5,672 nucleotides of DNA, from positions 1-5,672 of the forward strand of contig JBHHZP010000190.1 in assembly GCA_046758085.1 (NCBI GenBank), written 5' to 3'. This DNA comes from VRUB01 sp046758085. GTDB taxonomy: Bacteria; Pseudomonadota; Gammaproteobacteria; Acidiferrobacterales; SPGG2. Below the pieces are notes generated by a model. It made no database searches, was not told the origin of the DNA, and was given only the letters and a program-made list of their open reading frames with translations. This document shows positions 1 through 5,672 of this stretch, piece by piece (position 1 is the stretch's first letter; every line of letters starts with the position of its first letter). A program made the position numbers and the translations under genes.

Positions 1-280
1 CATTCTCTACGCGCTGGTGTTCGGGCTGGCTACGGCCCGCCGGGTAGCCCAACCGGCGATCCTGCGTGTATTGATCGCACTCGGCGTATTGCTCTACGGC
101 GGGGTAGGCGTGGCGGCGTTTTTGCTGGGCGGGAACTACCTGGACTACGGCGTACTGGCACACGATCCGGTGAATGGTCAACACCTGGGTATCTTTTTCA
201 TCGAGCTCGGCATCGGCATTACCGTGGCGGCGGTCATGATCACGATCTTCTTTGCCTTCGCTGGACGCGCTCGTACGTAA
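1..280 (+). CDS. mnhB: MrpB/MnhB-type cation:proton antiporter subunit B, 3' part (5' end outside window)
   Basis: The frame is open from the first complete codon at base 2 to the TAA at 278-280, giving 92 visible C-terminal residues. The GTG at 17 is just an internal valine, since the reading continues upstream without a break. Three hydrophobic stretches are visible: one cut by the window edge, one around ILRVLIALGVLLYGG, and a last one around IFFIELGIGITVAAVMITIF. A short hydrophilic loop containing GGNYLDYGVL and HDPVNGQHLG lies before the last helix. The 'hlGIfxiElGigiTVaavmi' ending is typical of the PF04039 MnhB domain; the diagnostic PGGGF-like N-terminal motif would lie upstream. Known role of the family: a small inner-membrane subunit of the Mrp Na+/H+ antiporter. 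Its stop codon overlaps the ATG of the next gene by one base (TAATG), which suggests translational coupling. The piece could also be the C-terminal MnhB domain of a DUF4040-MnhB or MrpA-MrpB fusion; only upstream sequence can tell. Confidence 0.85.
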   Translation, partial: ILYALVFGLATARRVAQPAILRVLIALGVLLYGGVGVAAFLLGGNYLDYGVLAHDPVNGQHLGIFFIELGIGITVAAVMITIFFAFAGRART

Positions 281-633
281 TGCAGTTGCTCGGTCTTTAC
301 AACTACTGGATCGTGATTTTTCTGATGATGGCGGGATTCTACGTCGTCATCTCACGCGGCAACCTGTTGAAAAAAATCATCGGGCTGCACTTGTTTCAGA
401 CCTCTGCATTTATTCTTTATATCTCGATGGGTAAGGTCGAGGGTGGTACCGCGCCAATCCTCGAGCCGGGTATCACCGTTTACTCCAATCCGCTTCCGCA
501 TGTGCTGATACTCACCGCGATCGTCGTCGGTGTCGCGACTACGGCACTCGGCCTGGCTCTGGTCGTGCGCATCAAAGAAGCGTACGGTACGGTCGAAGAA
601 GACGAGATCCACCGCAAGGACGACTCGTTGTGA
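280..633 (+). CDS. mnhC: MrpC/MnhC-type cation:proton antiporter subunit C (NuoK-like)
   Basis: A complete 117-residue protein, normal in length for MrpC. Three membrane helices are visible at about residues 6-25, 33-50 and 72-96, the fold shared by MrpC and NuoK. The PLPHVLILTAIVVG motif (residues 71-84) is an MrpC hallmark. The two membrane glutamates of NuoK are absent: the first position reads GLH (His37) and the second lies in the VATTALGLAL stretch. This argues for MrpC over a complex I subunit. A short acidic tail (TVEEDEIHRKDD) follows the last helix. The ATG at 280 overlaps the preceding stop codon and has no strong Shine-Dalgarno, so translation probably depends on ribosomes arriving from the upstream gene. 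The family member is an integral scaffold subunit next to MrpD in the inner membrane. Identification is firm; the ion carried is not readable from sequence. Confidence 0.92.
   Translation: MQLLGLYNYWIVIFLMMAGFYVVISRGNLLKKIIGLHLFQTSAFILYISMGKVEGGTAPILEPGITVYSNPLPHVLILTAIVVGVATTALGLALVVRIKEAYGTVEEDEIHRKDDSL
616..620 (+). promoter_or_regulatory. Shine-Dalgarno deciding the GTG start of subunit D
   Basis: AAGGA lies inside the last codons of the C subunit gene, nine bases before the GTG at 630. It supports GTG 630 as the start of the D subunit even though GTG is the weaker codon and overlaps the previous gene. Confidence 0.6.
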
Positions 634-2111
634 TCCGCCAGCACCTGCCCATACTGCAGGTCATCATCCCCCTGCTGAGCGCGCCGCTGTGCCTGCTGTT
701 GAACAAGCCGCGAGTTGCCTGGGCACTAAGCCTGATTGCGAGCTGGCTCGCATTGATTATCGCAATCGCGCTACTGCAGCAGGTGCTGTCGACCGGAACG
801 CTTCCCTATGAGCTCGGAGGCTGGGCTGCCCCATGGGGCATCGAGTACCGACTTGATCCCGTAAACGCATTCGTTCTGGTGATCGTAGCTGGCATCGGTT
901 CGGTGGTCATGCCGTTCGCGGCCACAAGCGTCGTACACGAAATCACGGTCGAACGCCGTGTGTTATTTTACACGGCCTACCTGTTATGCCTGGCCGGCCT
1001 TCTCGGCATTGCAATCACAGGTGACGCGTTCAATCTGTTCGTATTCCTCGAAATCTCGTCATTGTCGTCATATATCCTGATCAGTCTGGGCAACAACCGC
1101 CGTGCCCTTACCGCGTCCTACCAATACCTGATCATGGGAACGATCGGGGCGACCTTTATTCTGATCGGGATCGGCTTTCTGTACATCATGACCGGGACGC
1201 TGAACATGCTCGACCTGGGACAGCGTATCCCGGCAGTAGCAGACACGCGTACGATCCGCGTCGCGTTCGCATTCTTGACCGTCGGCATCAGCGTTAAGCT
1301 CGCCCTGTTTCCGTTACATTTGTGGTTGCCGAATGCCTATACCTACGCGCCCTCCGTGGTGACGGCGTTTCTTGCCGCCACTGCCACTAAGGTGGCCATC
1401 TACATGCTGCTGCGGTTTCTGTTTACCGTGTTCGGTACGGAGATGTCGTTCGAGGCCATGTACCTGCGTTCGGTTTTGCTGCCACTGGCGCTCGTAGCGG
1501 TGTTCAGTGCCTCCATCGTCGCAATTTATCAGGACAACCTGAAACGCATGCTGGCTTACTCGAGCGTCGCTCAAATCGGCTACATGATCCTCGGCATCAG
1601 CTTCGCATCGGTGACCGGCCTGACCGCGGGCATCCTGCACCTGTTCAATCACGCCCTGATGAAAGGGGCGCTGTTTCTTGCCCTTGGCTGCGTCGTCCAC
1701 CAGCTCGGCAGTGCGCGCGTGGCGGACGTGGCGGGGCTCGGGCGGCGCATGCCCTGGACCTTCGCCGCTATTGTCATTGGCGGGCTGAGCATGATTGGCG
1801 TGCCGCTCACCGTAGGTTTTATAAGCAAGTGGTATCTCGTACTCGCCGCGCTGCAGAGCGGTATGTGGTGGGTCGCCGTACTGGTGCTGATCGGATCATT
1901 ACTCGCACTCGTTTACATGTGGCGTGTGGTCGAGGCCGCATTCTTCCAGCCGGCGCCGAAGGGCGCGCCGCAACACCAGGAAGCACCGCTCTCTATGTTA
2001 ATACCGACCTGGGTTCTGATCGGGGCCAACGTCTATTTCGGAATCGATACCGAGCTGACCGTGGGCGTGGCGCAACGCGCGGCCGCGTGGTTGCTGGGGG
2101 GCGGTGTATGA
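630..2111 (+). CDS. mnhD: MrpD/MnhD-type antiporter subunit D (first of three antiporter-type subunits)
   Basis: A complete 493-residue polytopic protein of the proton-conducting membrane transporter family (PF00361, NuoL/M/N and MrpA/D), with about 14 predicted helices and a usual length for MrpD. The half-channel residues are all recognisable: Glu141 in the TM5 motif FVFLEISSLSSY, Lys223 in the TM7 motif SVKLALFPLHLWLPNAY, Lys254 in TM8 (TATKVAIY), His337, His341 and Lys345 in HLFNHALMKG, and Lys400 in TM12 (GFISKWY). The DNLKRMLAYSSVAQIGY segment (302-318) is the family signature. Known role: an inner-membrane antiporter module exchanging cations and protons within the Mrp complex. It starts at GTG 630, overlapping mnhC by four bases, and ends in ATGA, sharing four bases with the next gene. 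Of the three paralogues here this is the most MrpD-like; NuoN or NuoM is an unlikely alternative given the MrpB/MrpC neighbours. Confidence 0.93.
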   Translation: MIRQHLPILQVIIPLLSAPLCLLLNKPRVAWALSLIASWLALIIAIALLQQVLSTGTLPYELGGWAAPWGIEYRLDPVNAFVLVIVAGIGSVVMPFAATSVVHEITVERRVLFYTAYLLCLAGLLGIAITGDAFNLFVFLEISSLSSYILISLGNNRRALTASYQYLIMGTIGATFILIGIGFLYIMTGTLNMLDLGQRIPAVADTRTIRVAFAFLTVGISVKLALFPLHLWLPNAYTYAPSVVTAFLAATATKVAIYMLLRFLFTVFGTEMSFEAMYLRSVLLPLALVAVFSASIVAIYQDNLKRMLAYSSVAQIGYMILGISFASVTGLTAGILHLFNHALMKGALFLALGCVVHQLGSARVADVAGLGRRMPWTFAAIVIGGLSMIGVPLTVGFISKWYLVLAALQSGMWWVAVLVLIGSLLALVYMWRVVEAAFFQPAPKGAPQHQEAPLSMLIPTWVLIGANVYFGIDTELTVGVAQRAAAWLLGGGV

Positions 2112-3571
2112 GTCCGGTTGTGGCGCTCTGGCTTACCCTGGCAATTCCGCTCGTCGGGGCCGTGCTGATTGTGATGTCTAACCGCCACCCCAATCAGCGC
2201 GAGGCCGTGACCTTGTTCAGCGCCGGGGCCTTGTTCGCGGTCGTGCTGCGGTTGTGGATGGCGCTGTCCGCAGGCGAGCGCCCGGCGGTCGTGCTGATCG
2301 AGACGCTGCCGGGGCTGCCGCTCGCACTGAGTGTCGAGCCACTTGGAATCCTGTTCGCGCTTGTAGCGAGCTTGCTGTGGATCGTCACGTCGCTTTACTC
2401 CATCGGTTACATGCGCGCTCATAACGAAAAGCACCAGACGCGGTTTTACGCCGCATTCGCGGTGGCACTGGCGAGCACCATGGGCGTGGCGTTTGCGGAT
2501 AATATGTTCACGCTTTTCGTGTTTTACGAGGTCTTGACGCTTTCCACCTATCCGCTCGTGACACATTCGGGCACCGAGGAGGCACGACGCGCGGGGCGCG
2601 TGTATCTTGGCGTGCTGCTCGGCACATCAATCGGTCTGCAGCTCTTGGCCATTGTCTGGACGTGGACGCTCACCGGAACCCTGACGTTCCAGCCAGGCGG
2701 TATCCTGGGCGAGGCAGCATCGCCGCAAGTCATCGGCGTGCTTTACGCGCTGTACATCTTCGGTATTGGCAAGGCGGCGCTGATGCCGTTCCACCGCTGG
2801 TTACCAGCCGCCATGGTGGCACCCACACCGGTCAGCGCCTTGTTGCATGCGGTCGCGGTAGTCAAGGCCGGCGTGTTTACGATACTCAAGGTGTCTGTAT
2901 ATCTGTTCGGGCTCGACGTGCTCGCAGACAACGGTACGACCAACTGGCTGCTGTACGTCGCAGCTGCCACAATCTTGCTCGCCTCGCTGGTTGCCATGAC
3001 GAAGGACGATCTCAAGGCGCGGCTTGCTTACTCGACTGTAAGTCAACTGGGCTACGTCGTGCTGGGCGCCGCGCTCGCCAACTCCTGGGGCATTATCGGC
3101 GGCGGAATGCACATCGCCATGCATGCCTTCGGCAAGATCACGCTGTTCTTCTGCGCCGGCGCCATCCTGGTCACGACGCACAAGACCGAGATCAGCCAGA
3201 TGGCCGGTCTTGGCCGCACCATGCCGGTCACCATGGGCGCTTTCCTGATAGGCAGTCTCAGCATCATCGGTTTCCCGCTACTCGGTGGCATGTGGAGCAA
3301 GTGGTATCTCGCTTTGGGTACTCTCGATGCCGGACAGCTGTTACTACTGGCGGTGCTGATGATCAGCTCGTTGTTGAACGTCGCCTACCTATTGCCCATT
3401 CCCATTCGCGCCTTCCTTGCTACCCCGGATTCCGCCAATACGCCGACAAAGATCAAGGAGGCCCCTGTCACGTGCCTCGCGGCGATCGTGCTTACCGCCC
3501 TGGGATCCGTGGCGCTGTTCTTTTACCCCGAGCCGCTGTACCGGCTCGCGAGCTTGCTGGTAAGTCAATGA
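2108..3571 (+). CDS. Second antiporter-type subunit, NuoL/MrpA-N-terminal-like, short form
   Basis: 487 residues from the ATG at 2108, which overlaps the D subunit stop by four bases (ATGA) and follows a G-rich stretch at 2096-2101 that may serve as a weak ribosome site. The frame stays open upstream to about 1829, but that part lies inside the D gene and reads as an arginine-rich, non-membrane sequence, so I reject the longer start. Key residues: Glu141 in LFVFYEVLTLSTYPL, Lys222 in GIGKAALMPFHRWLPAAM, then TPVSALLHAVAVVKAG (240-255) with His247 and Lys253, His335, His339 and Lys343 in HIAMHAFGKITLFF, and Lys398 in GMWSKWY. The TPVSALLHA signature is that of NuoL and the MrpA N-terminal half, not of MrpD. 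The protein ends right after the expected 14th helix, so it lacks the lateral helix of NuoL and the C-terminal helices of MrpA. It is likely a second ion/proton-translocating module; databases would probably label it 'subunit D family'. Confidence 0.88.
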   Translation: MSPVVALWLTLAIPLVGAVLIVMSNRHPNQREAVTLFSAGALFAVVLRLWMALSAGERPAVVLIETLPGLPLALSVEPLGILFALVASLLWIVTSLYSIGYMRAHNEKHQTRFYAAFAVALASTMGVAFADNMFTLFVFYEVLTLSTYPLVTHSGTEEARRAGRVYLGVLLGTSIGLQLLAIVWTWTLTGTLTFQPGGILGEAASPQVIGVLYALYIFGIGKAALMPFHRWLPAAMVAPTPVSALLHAVAVVKAGVFTILKVSVYLFGLDVLADNGTTNWLLYVAAATILLASLVAMTKDDLKARLAYSTVSQLGYVVLGAALANSWGIIGGGMHIAMHAFGKITLFFCAGAILVTTHKTEISQMAGLGRTMPVTMGAFLIGSLSIIGFPLLGGMWSKWYLALGTLDAGQLLLLAVLMISSLLNVAYLLPIPIRAFLATPDSANTPTKIKEAPVTCLAAIVLTALGSVALFFYPEPLYRLASLLVSQ

Positions 3572-3574
3572 GGA
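3570..3574 (+). promoter_or_regulatory. Shine-Dalgarno for the small two-TM protein
   Basis: GAGGA overlaps the stop codon of the preceding gene and lies seven bases before the GTG at 3582. It is the best-placed ribosome site in the window and supports the GTG start of the small gene. Confidence 0.6.
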
Positions 3575-3581
3575 CAATCCT

Positions 3582-3851
3582 GTGAAACGCAAAGAAACAA
3601 TAGACAACAAACAGCACATCTTTGACAAGCCGAAGAATGTCAAACGGGTCATGCATGCCTTGTATGCAGTCTGCGCGGTTTTGTTTCTTGTCGACTTCGT
3701 GTATGCCCGCAAGATGGTGCATCCGTGGGAAGCCGTGTGGGGCTTCTACGCGGTCTACGGTTTCGTCGCGTGTGTGTTGCTGGTGCTGATCGCCAAGGAA
3801 ATGCGCAGGCTCGTGATGCGCCGGGAAGATTACTATGATCTGGATGGCTGA
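3582..3851 (+). CDS. Small conserved-looking membrane protein with two TM helices, function unknown
   Basis: 89 residues from a GTG start with a good Shine-Dalgarno seven bases upstream. The N-terminus (1-20) is hydrophilic and rich in lysine and asparagine (KRKETIDNKQ, then FDKPKNVKR). Two hydrophobic segments follow at about 24-41 (VMHALYAVCAVLFLVDFV) and 52-71 (AVWGFYAVYGFVACVLLVLI), joined by a short loop with HPWE. The C-terminus is charged (KEMRRLVMRREDYYD). It is not one of the seven classical Mrp subunits: it is too hydrophilic at both ends for MrpF and too short for MrpE or MrpB. I believe similar small proteins accompany three-antiporter Mrp-like clusters in other proteobacteria, but this is from memory and unverified. 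Its position between two antiporter subunits, with a 17-base overlap into the next gene, suggests an accessory or assembly subunit made in fixed ratio with its neighbours. No catalytic motif is seen. Confidence 0.8.
   Translation: MKRKETIDNKQHIFDKPKNVKRVMHALYAVCAVLFLVDFVYARKMVHPWEAVWGFYAVYGFVACVLLVLIAKEMRRLVMRREDYYDLDG
3823..3828 (+). promoter_or_regulatory. Shine-Dalgarno favouring the ATG at 3835 for the third antiporter subunit
   Basis: GGGAAG stands six bases before the ATG at 3835 and fifteen bases before the alternative in-frame ATG at 3844. The spacing favours the first start, which makes the gene overlap the small protein by 17 bases. The evidence is modest because GGGAAG is an imperfect match. 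Confidence 0.4.
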
Positions 3852-5532
3852 GCTGCCGCCGTTCGTCCCGTTCTTTATCGGCGCGTTGCTGGTCGCGCTG
3901 ACTCGCGGTTACGTTCGTCAAGCCATACTGTTACTCACACCATTGGCGGGTGGTCTACACCTGTTGGGCGTTGAGCCGGGCATCCAATGGCAGTTGACGT
4001 TCCTCGATTACACCTTGACGCCTTACCGCGTCGATCGCCTGAGCCTGTTGTTCGGTTACCTGTTCCACATCGGGGCGTTCCTAGGGATCGTATTCGCCCT
4101 GCAGGTGCGTGACACCCTGCAGCACGTAACCGGCTTGCTCTATGCCGGCAGCGCGCTCGGGGCGGTGTTCGCCGGCGATCTGGTGACCCTGTTCGTATTC
4201 TGGGAGCTGCTCGTGATCACGTCGGTATTCCTGATCTGGGCGCGCCGTGCCGAGCGATCGCTGCGCACGGGATTCCGTTATATGTTGATCCAGGTGTTCT
4301 CCGGCGTGCTGCTTTTGGCAGGCGTTCTCATACGCTATTACGATACAGGCAGCCTCGCCTTTGAATACGTCGGCCTCGACGGGCTCGCGTCCTGGCTGAT
4401 CTTTCTTGCCTTCGGCATTAAGTGCGCGTTCCCGTTGCTTCACAACTGGCTGACGGATGCCTACCCCGAAGCGACACCCACGGGTACGGTTTTCCTTAGC
4501 GCCTTCACGACCAAGGTCGCCGTGTATGCGTTGGCGCGGGCGTTCCCCGGTACCGAGCTGCTCATTTACATCGGCGCCACTATGACCGTCTTTCCGATCT
4601 TCTACGCCGTCATCGAAAACGACTTGAGGAGGGTGCTGGCCTACAGCATGATCAACCAGCTTGGCTTCATGGTGACCGGGATCGGTATTGGCACCGCTCT
4701 TGCCGTAAACGGTGCGATAGCACATGCCTTTAATGAAGTCCTCTTCAAGGGACTGCTGTTCATGTCCATGGGGGCGGTGCTGCACATGACCGGGCGGATC
4801 AATGGCTCCGAGCTTGGCGGGCTTTACAAGAGCATGCCGATTACGACAGGCCTGTGTATAGTTGGTGCCTCCTCGATCTCCGCGTTTCCGTTATTTAGCG
4901 GCTTCGTCAGCAAGTCCATGGTGATGGCCGCGGTGCTGGAAGAAGGCTATCTCTGGACCTGGCTTGCGCTACTGTTCGCTTCGGCCGGCGTGTTTCACCA
5001 TGCCGGCATCAAGGTACCGTTCTTCGCGTTCTTCGCGCACGACTCCGGTATTCGCGTGAAGGAACCGCCGCTTAATATGCTTATCGCCATGGCAATTGCC
5101 GCTGCACTCAATATCTTTATCGGCACCTATCCCTGGCCGCTGTACGGGCTTCTGCCCTTTACGATCGATTACTTACCTTACGACGCGACTCATGTGATCG
5201 CGCAGTTTCAGCTGCTGTTCTTCGCGGCGCTCGCCTTCGCCTGGCTCAAGCTTTCCGGTCTGTATCCGCCGGAGCTGCCTTCGGTGAACCTCGATGCCGA
5301 ATGGGCCTACCGCAGGCTCGGCCCACGGATTGTGGGGGGGCTTTGGGCATTCTTTCGCCCGATCGACCGCAAACTGCGGCGCGCCTCCATTCGCCGCGTG
5401 CATGCGGTGTTCGCCACCCTACAGCGACACCATGGTCCGCACGGCGTGCTGGCGCGCGGCTGGCCCACCGGAAGCATGGTACTGTGGGTCGCGCTGCTGT
5501 TGGGTATGTATCTGGTGCTTTATTATTTGTAG
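3835..5532 (+). CDS. Third antiporter-type subunit (MrpD-like) with long basic C-terminal extension
   Basis: 565 residues, about 70-80 longer than the two paralogues upstream. The core (about 1-440) is a proton-conducting transporter domain with Glu124 (FVFWELLVITS), Lys196 (FGIKCAFPLLHNWLTDAY), Lys227 (FTTKVAVYA), His297 and Lys305 (HAFNEVLFKG), and Lys360 (GFVSKSMVM). The segment ENDLRRVLAYSMINQLGF (261-278) is the family signature. Where the first paralogue has a second His (FNHALMK), this one has Glu301 (FNEVLFK). After the core come a helix at about 456-472, a hydrophilic, strongly basic stretch (about 475-545, with VNLDAEWAYRR, RPIDRKLRRASIRR and RHHGPHG), and a final membrane helix at about 547-565. 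This layout recalls the lateral helix plus anchoring TM of NuoL. It is probably the terminal subunit of the complex and the last gene of the operon, since only non-coding sequence follows. The start could instead be the ATG at 3844. Confidence 0.9.
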   Translation: MIWMAELPPFVPFFIGALLVALTRGYVRQAILLLTPLAGGLHLLGVEPGIQWQLTFLDYTLTPYRVDRLSLLFGYLFHIGAFLGIVFALQVRDTLQHVTGLLYAGSALGAVFAGDLVTLFVFWELLVITSVFLIWARRAERSLRTGFRYMLIQVFSGVLLLAGVLIRYYDTGSLAFEYVGLDGLASWLIFLAFGIKCAFPLLHNWLTDAYPEATPTGTVFLSAFTTKVAVYALARAFPGTELLIYIGATMTVFPIFYAVIENDLRRVLAYSMINQLGFMVTGIGIGTALAVNGAIAHAFNEVLFKGLLFMSMGAVLHMTGRINGSELGGLYKSMPITTGLCIVGASSISAFPLFSGFVSKSMVMAAVLEEGYLWTWLALLFASAGVFHHAGIKVPFFAFFAHDSGIRVKEPPLNMLIAMAIAAALNIFIGTYPWPLYGLLPFTIDYLPYDATHVIAQFQLLFFAALAFAWLKLSGLYPPELPSVNLDAEWAYRRLGPRIVGGLWAFFRPIDRKLRRASIRRVHAVFATLQRHHGPHGVLARGWPTGSMVLWVALLLGMYLVLYYL

Positions 5533-5540
5533 TAGTGGTT

Positions 5541-5588
5541 TCGCCTACCCGGCGATTATTCTAATCGGGTTCTCGCACCCGAAGGCGA
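5541..5588. repeat. Nested short inverted repeats after the last gene
   Basis: TCGCCT (5541-5546) pairs with AGGCGA (5583-5588). Inside this, ACCCG (5547-5551) can pair with CGGGT (5566-5570), bringing together an AT-rich hairpin GATTA-ttc-TAATC (5554-5566). Alternatively TCGGGT (5565-5570) pairs with ACCCGA (5577-5582) across a six-base loop. The two pairings exclude each other because they share 5566-5570. No T-run follows, so this is not a standard intrinsic terminator. It may be an RNA 3'-end structure or part of a dispersed intergenic repeat. Confidence 0.5.
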
Positions 5589-5618
5589 GGTACTTTCTTG
5601 TCGCGACAAGAAAGTACC
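5589..5618. repeat. Perfect 30-bp palindrome, likely core of a dispersed intergenic repeat
   Basis: Each arm is GGTACTTTCTTGTCG and its exact reverse complement, with the centre between 5603 and 5604 (TCGCGA) and no mismatch over 15 base pairs. It is followed by CAAAGAAACGC and a GC-rich tail. From memory, 'GAAAGTACCCAAAGAAA' next to a hairpin is a common intergenic motif in gamma- and betaproteobacterial genomes and often produces spurious short protein annotations. As RNA it would form a strong hairpin, but without a following U-tract it is a poor intrinsic terminator; it could stabilise the mRNA 3' end. Confidence 0.65.
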
Positions 5619-5672
5619 CAAAGAAACGCTCCCCCGGGTCTGCGGCCGCAAACACCGCGGCTGCCCTCGCCC
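5619..5672. other. GC-rich downstream flank with clustered short palindromes, no gene seen
   Basis: This stretch contains CCCGGG (5633-5638), TGCGGCCGCA (5641-5650) and CCGCGG (5655-5660) close together. Both strands can be read as short arginine- and proline-rich peptides that run through the palindrome, but none has a credible start or ribosome site. It is probably the continuation of the intergenic repeat and is cut by the window edge. Confidence 0.4.

Noticed and set aside
1829..2107. N-terminal extension of the second antiporter subunit
   Set aside because: The added 93 residues are Arg-rich and overlap the C-terminal coding part of the D subunit; the ATG at 2108 gives the normal family N-terminus.
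2033..2566. 177-codon open frame on the - strand
   Set aside because: It is antisense to the second antiporter gene, rich in His/Arg/Gln, with no recognisable motif or ribosome site.
2108..3571. DabB-type inorganic carbon transporter subunit
   Set aside because: DabB shares the NuoL-like fold, but its partner DabA (DUF2309) is absent and the neighbours are Mrp subunits.
2662..3585. 307-codon open frame on the + strand in another phase
   Set aside because: It is contained almost entirely in the second antiporter gene, and its translation is an Arg/His-rich out-of-frame product without membrane helices.
4081..4785. 234-codon open frame on the - strand
   Set aside because: It lies fully inside the third antiporter gene, reads as a Gln/Glu/Arg-rich sequence with no domain, and is a typical antisense shadow of GC-rich membrane-protein coding sequence.
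280..5532. Complex I (nuo) operon or group 4 hydrogenase membrane arm
   Set aside because: NuoK's glutamates are missing from the C subunit, an MrpB-type protein is present, and no NuoH, NuoI, NuoB/C/D or hydrogenase subunit is seen; the parts outside the window could still change this.
5301..5564. 87-codon open frame on the + strand at the 3' end
   Set aside because: It mostly overlaps the third antiporter gene in another phase, and its product is Arg/Ala-rich with no family resemblance.
5589..5618. Rho-independent terminator
   Set aside because: The hairpin is strong, but no T-run follows it on either strand, so I annotate it as a palindromic repeat instead.

Overview
The window is a dense, same-strand run of membrane-protein genes from what looks like a GC-rich proteobacterium. 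Gammaproteobacteria is my best guess, from codon usage by eye, gene style and the palindromic repeat at the 3' end; I cannot name a genus. All genes read on the + strand and all overlap or nearly touch (1-, 4-, 4- and 17-base overlaps, and one 10-base gap). They look like the middle and 3' end of a single transcription unit that begins upstream of the window.

Layout: 1-280 is the C-terminal part of an MrpB/MnhB-type subunit. 280-633 is a complete MrpC/MnhC subunit (NuoK-like). 630-2111 is an MrpD/MnhD subunit. 2108-3571 is a second antiporter-type subunit, whose TM7-TM8 signature is closer to NuoL and the N-terminal half of MrpA. 3582-3851 is an 89-residue protein with two membrane segments and no function known to me. 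3835-5532 is a third antiporter-type subunit with a long basic C-terminal extension. 5533-5672 is non-coding and holds nested short inverted repeats, a perfect 30-bp palindrome and a GC-rich tail, probably part of a dispersed intergenic repeat.

Together the genes describe an Mrp/MBH-like, multi-subunit monovalent cation/proton antiporter in the inner membrane. Mrp subunits are homologous to the membrane arm of complex I: MrpC to NuoK, MrpA and MrpD to NuoL/M/N. This cluster differs from the textbook mrpABCDEFG operon. It has three separate antiporter-type subunits, each with the full set of channel Glu/Lys residues. The A-like one is short and lacks the C-terminal MrpA region. A small two-TM protein sits between the second and third subunits. 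Subunits E, F, G and the NuoJ-like (DUF4040) part are expected upstream but are not visible. No quinone-, NADH- or hydrogenase-type subunit is present, so the driving force, ion and physiological role (Na+/pH homeostasis, or coupling to a redox or carbon-uptake module) cannot be decided from this window.
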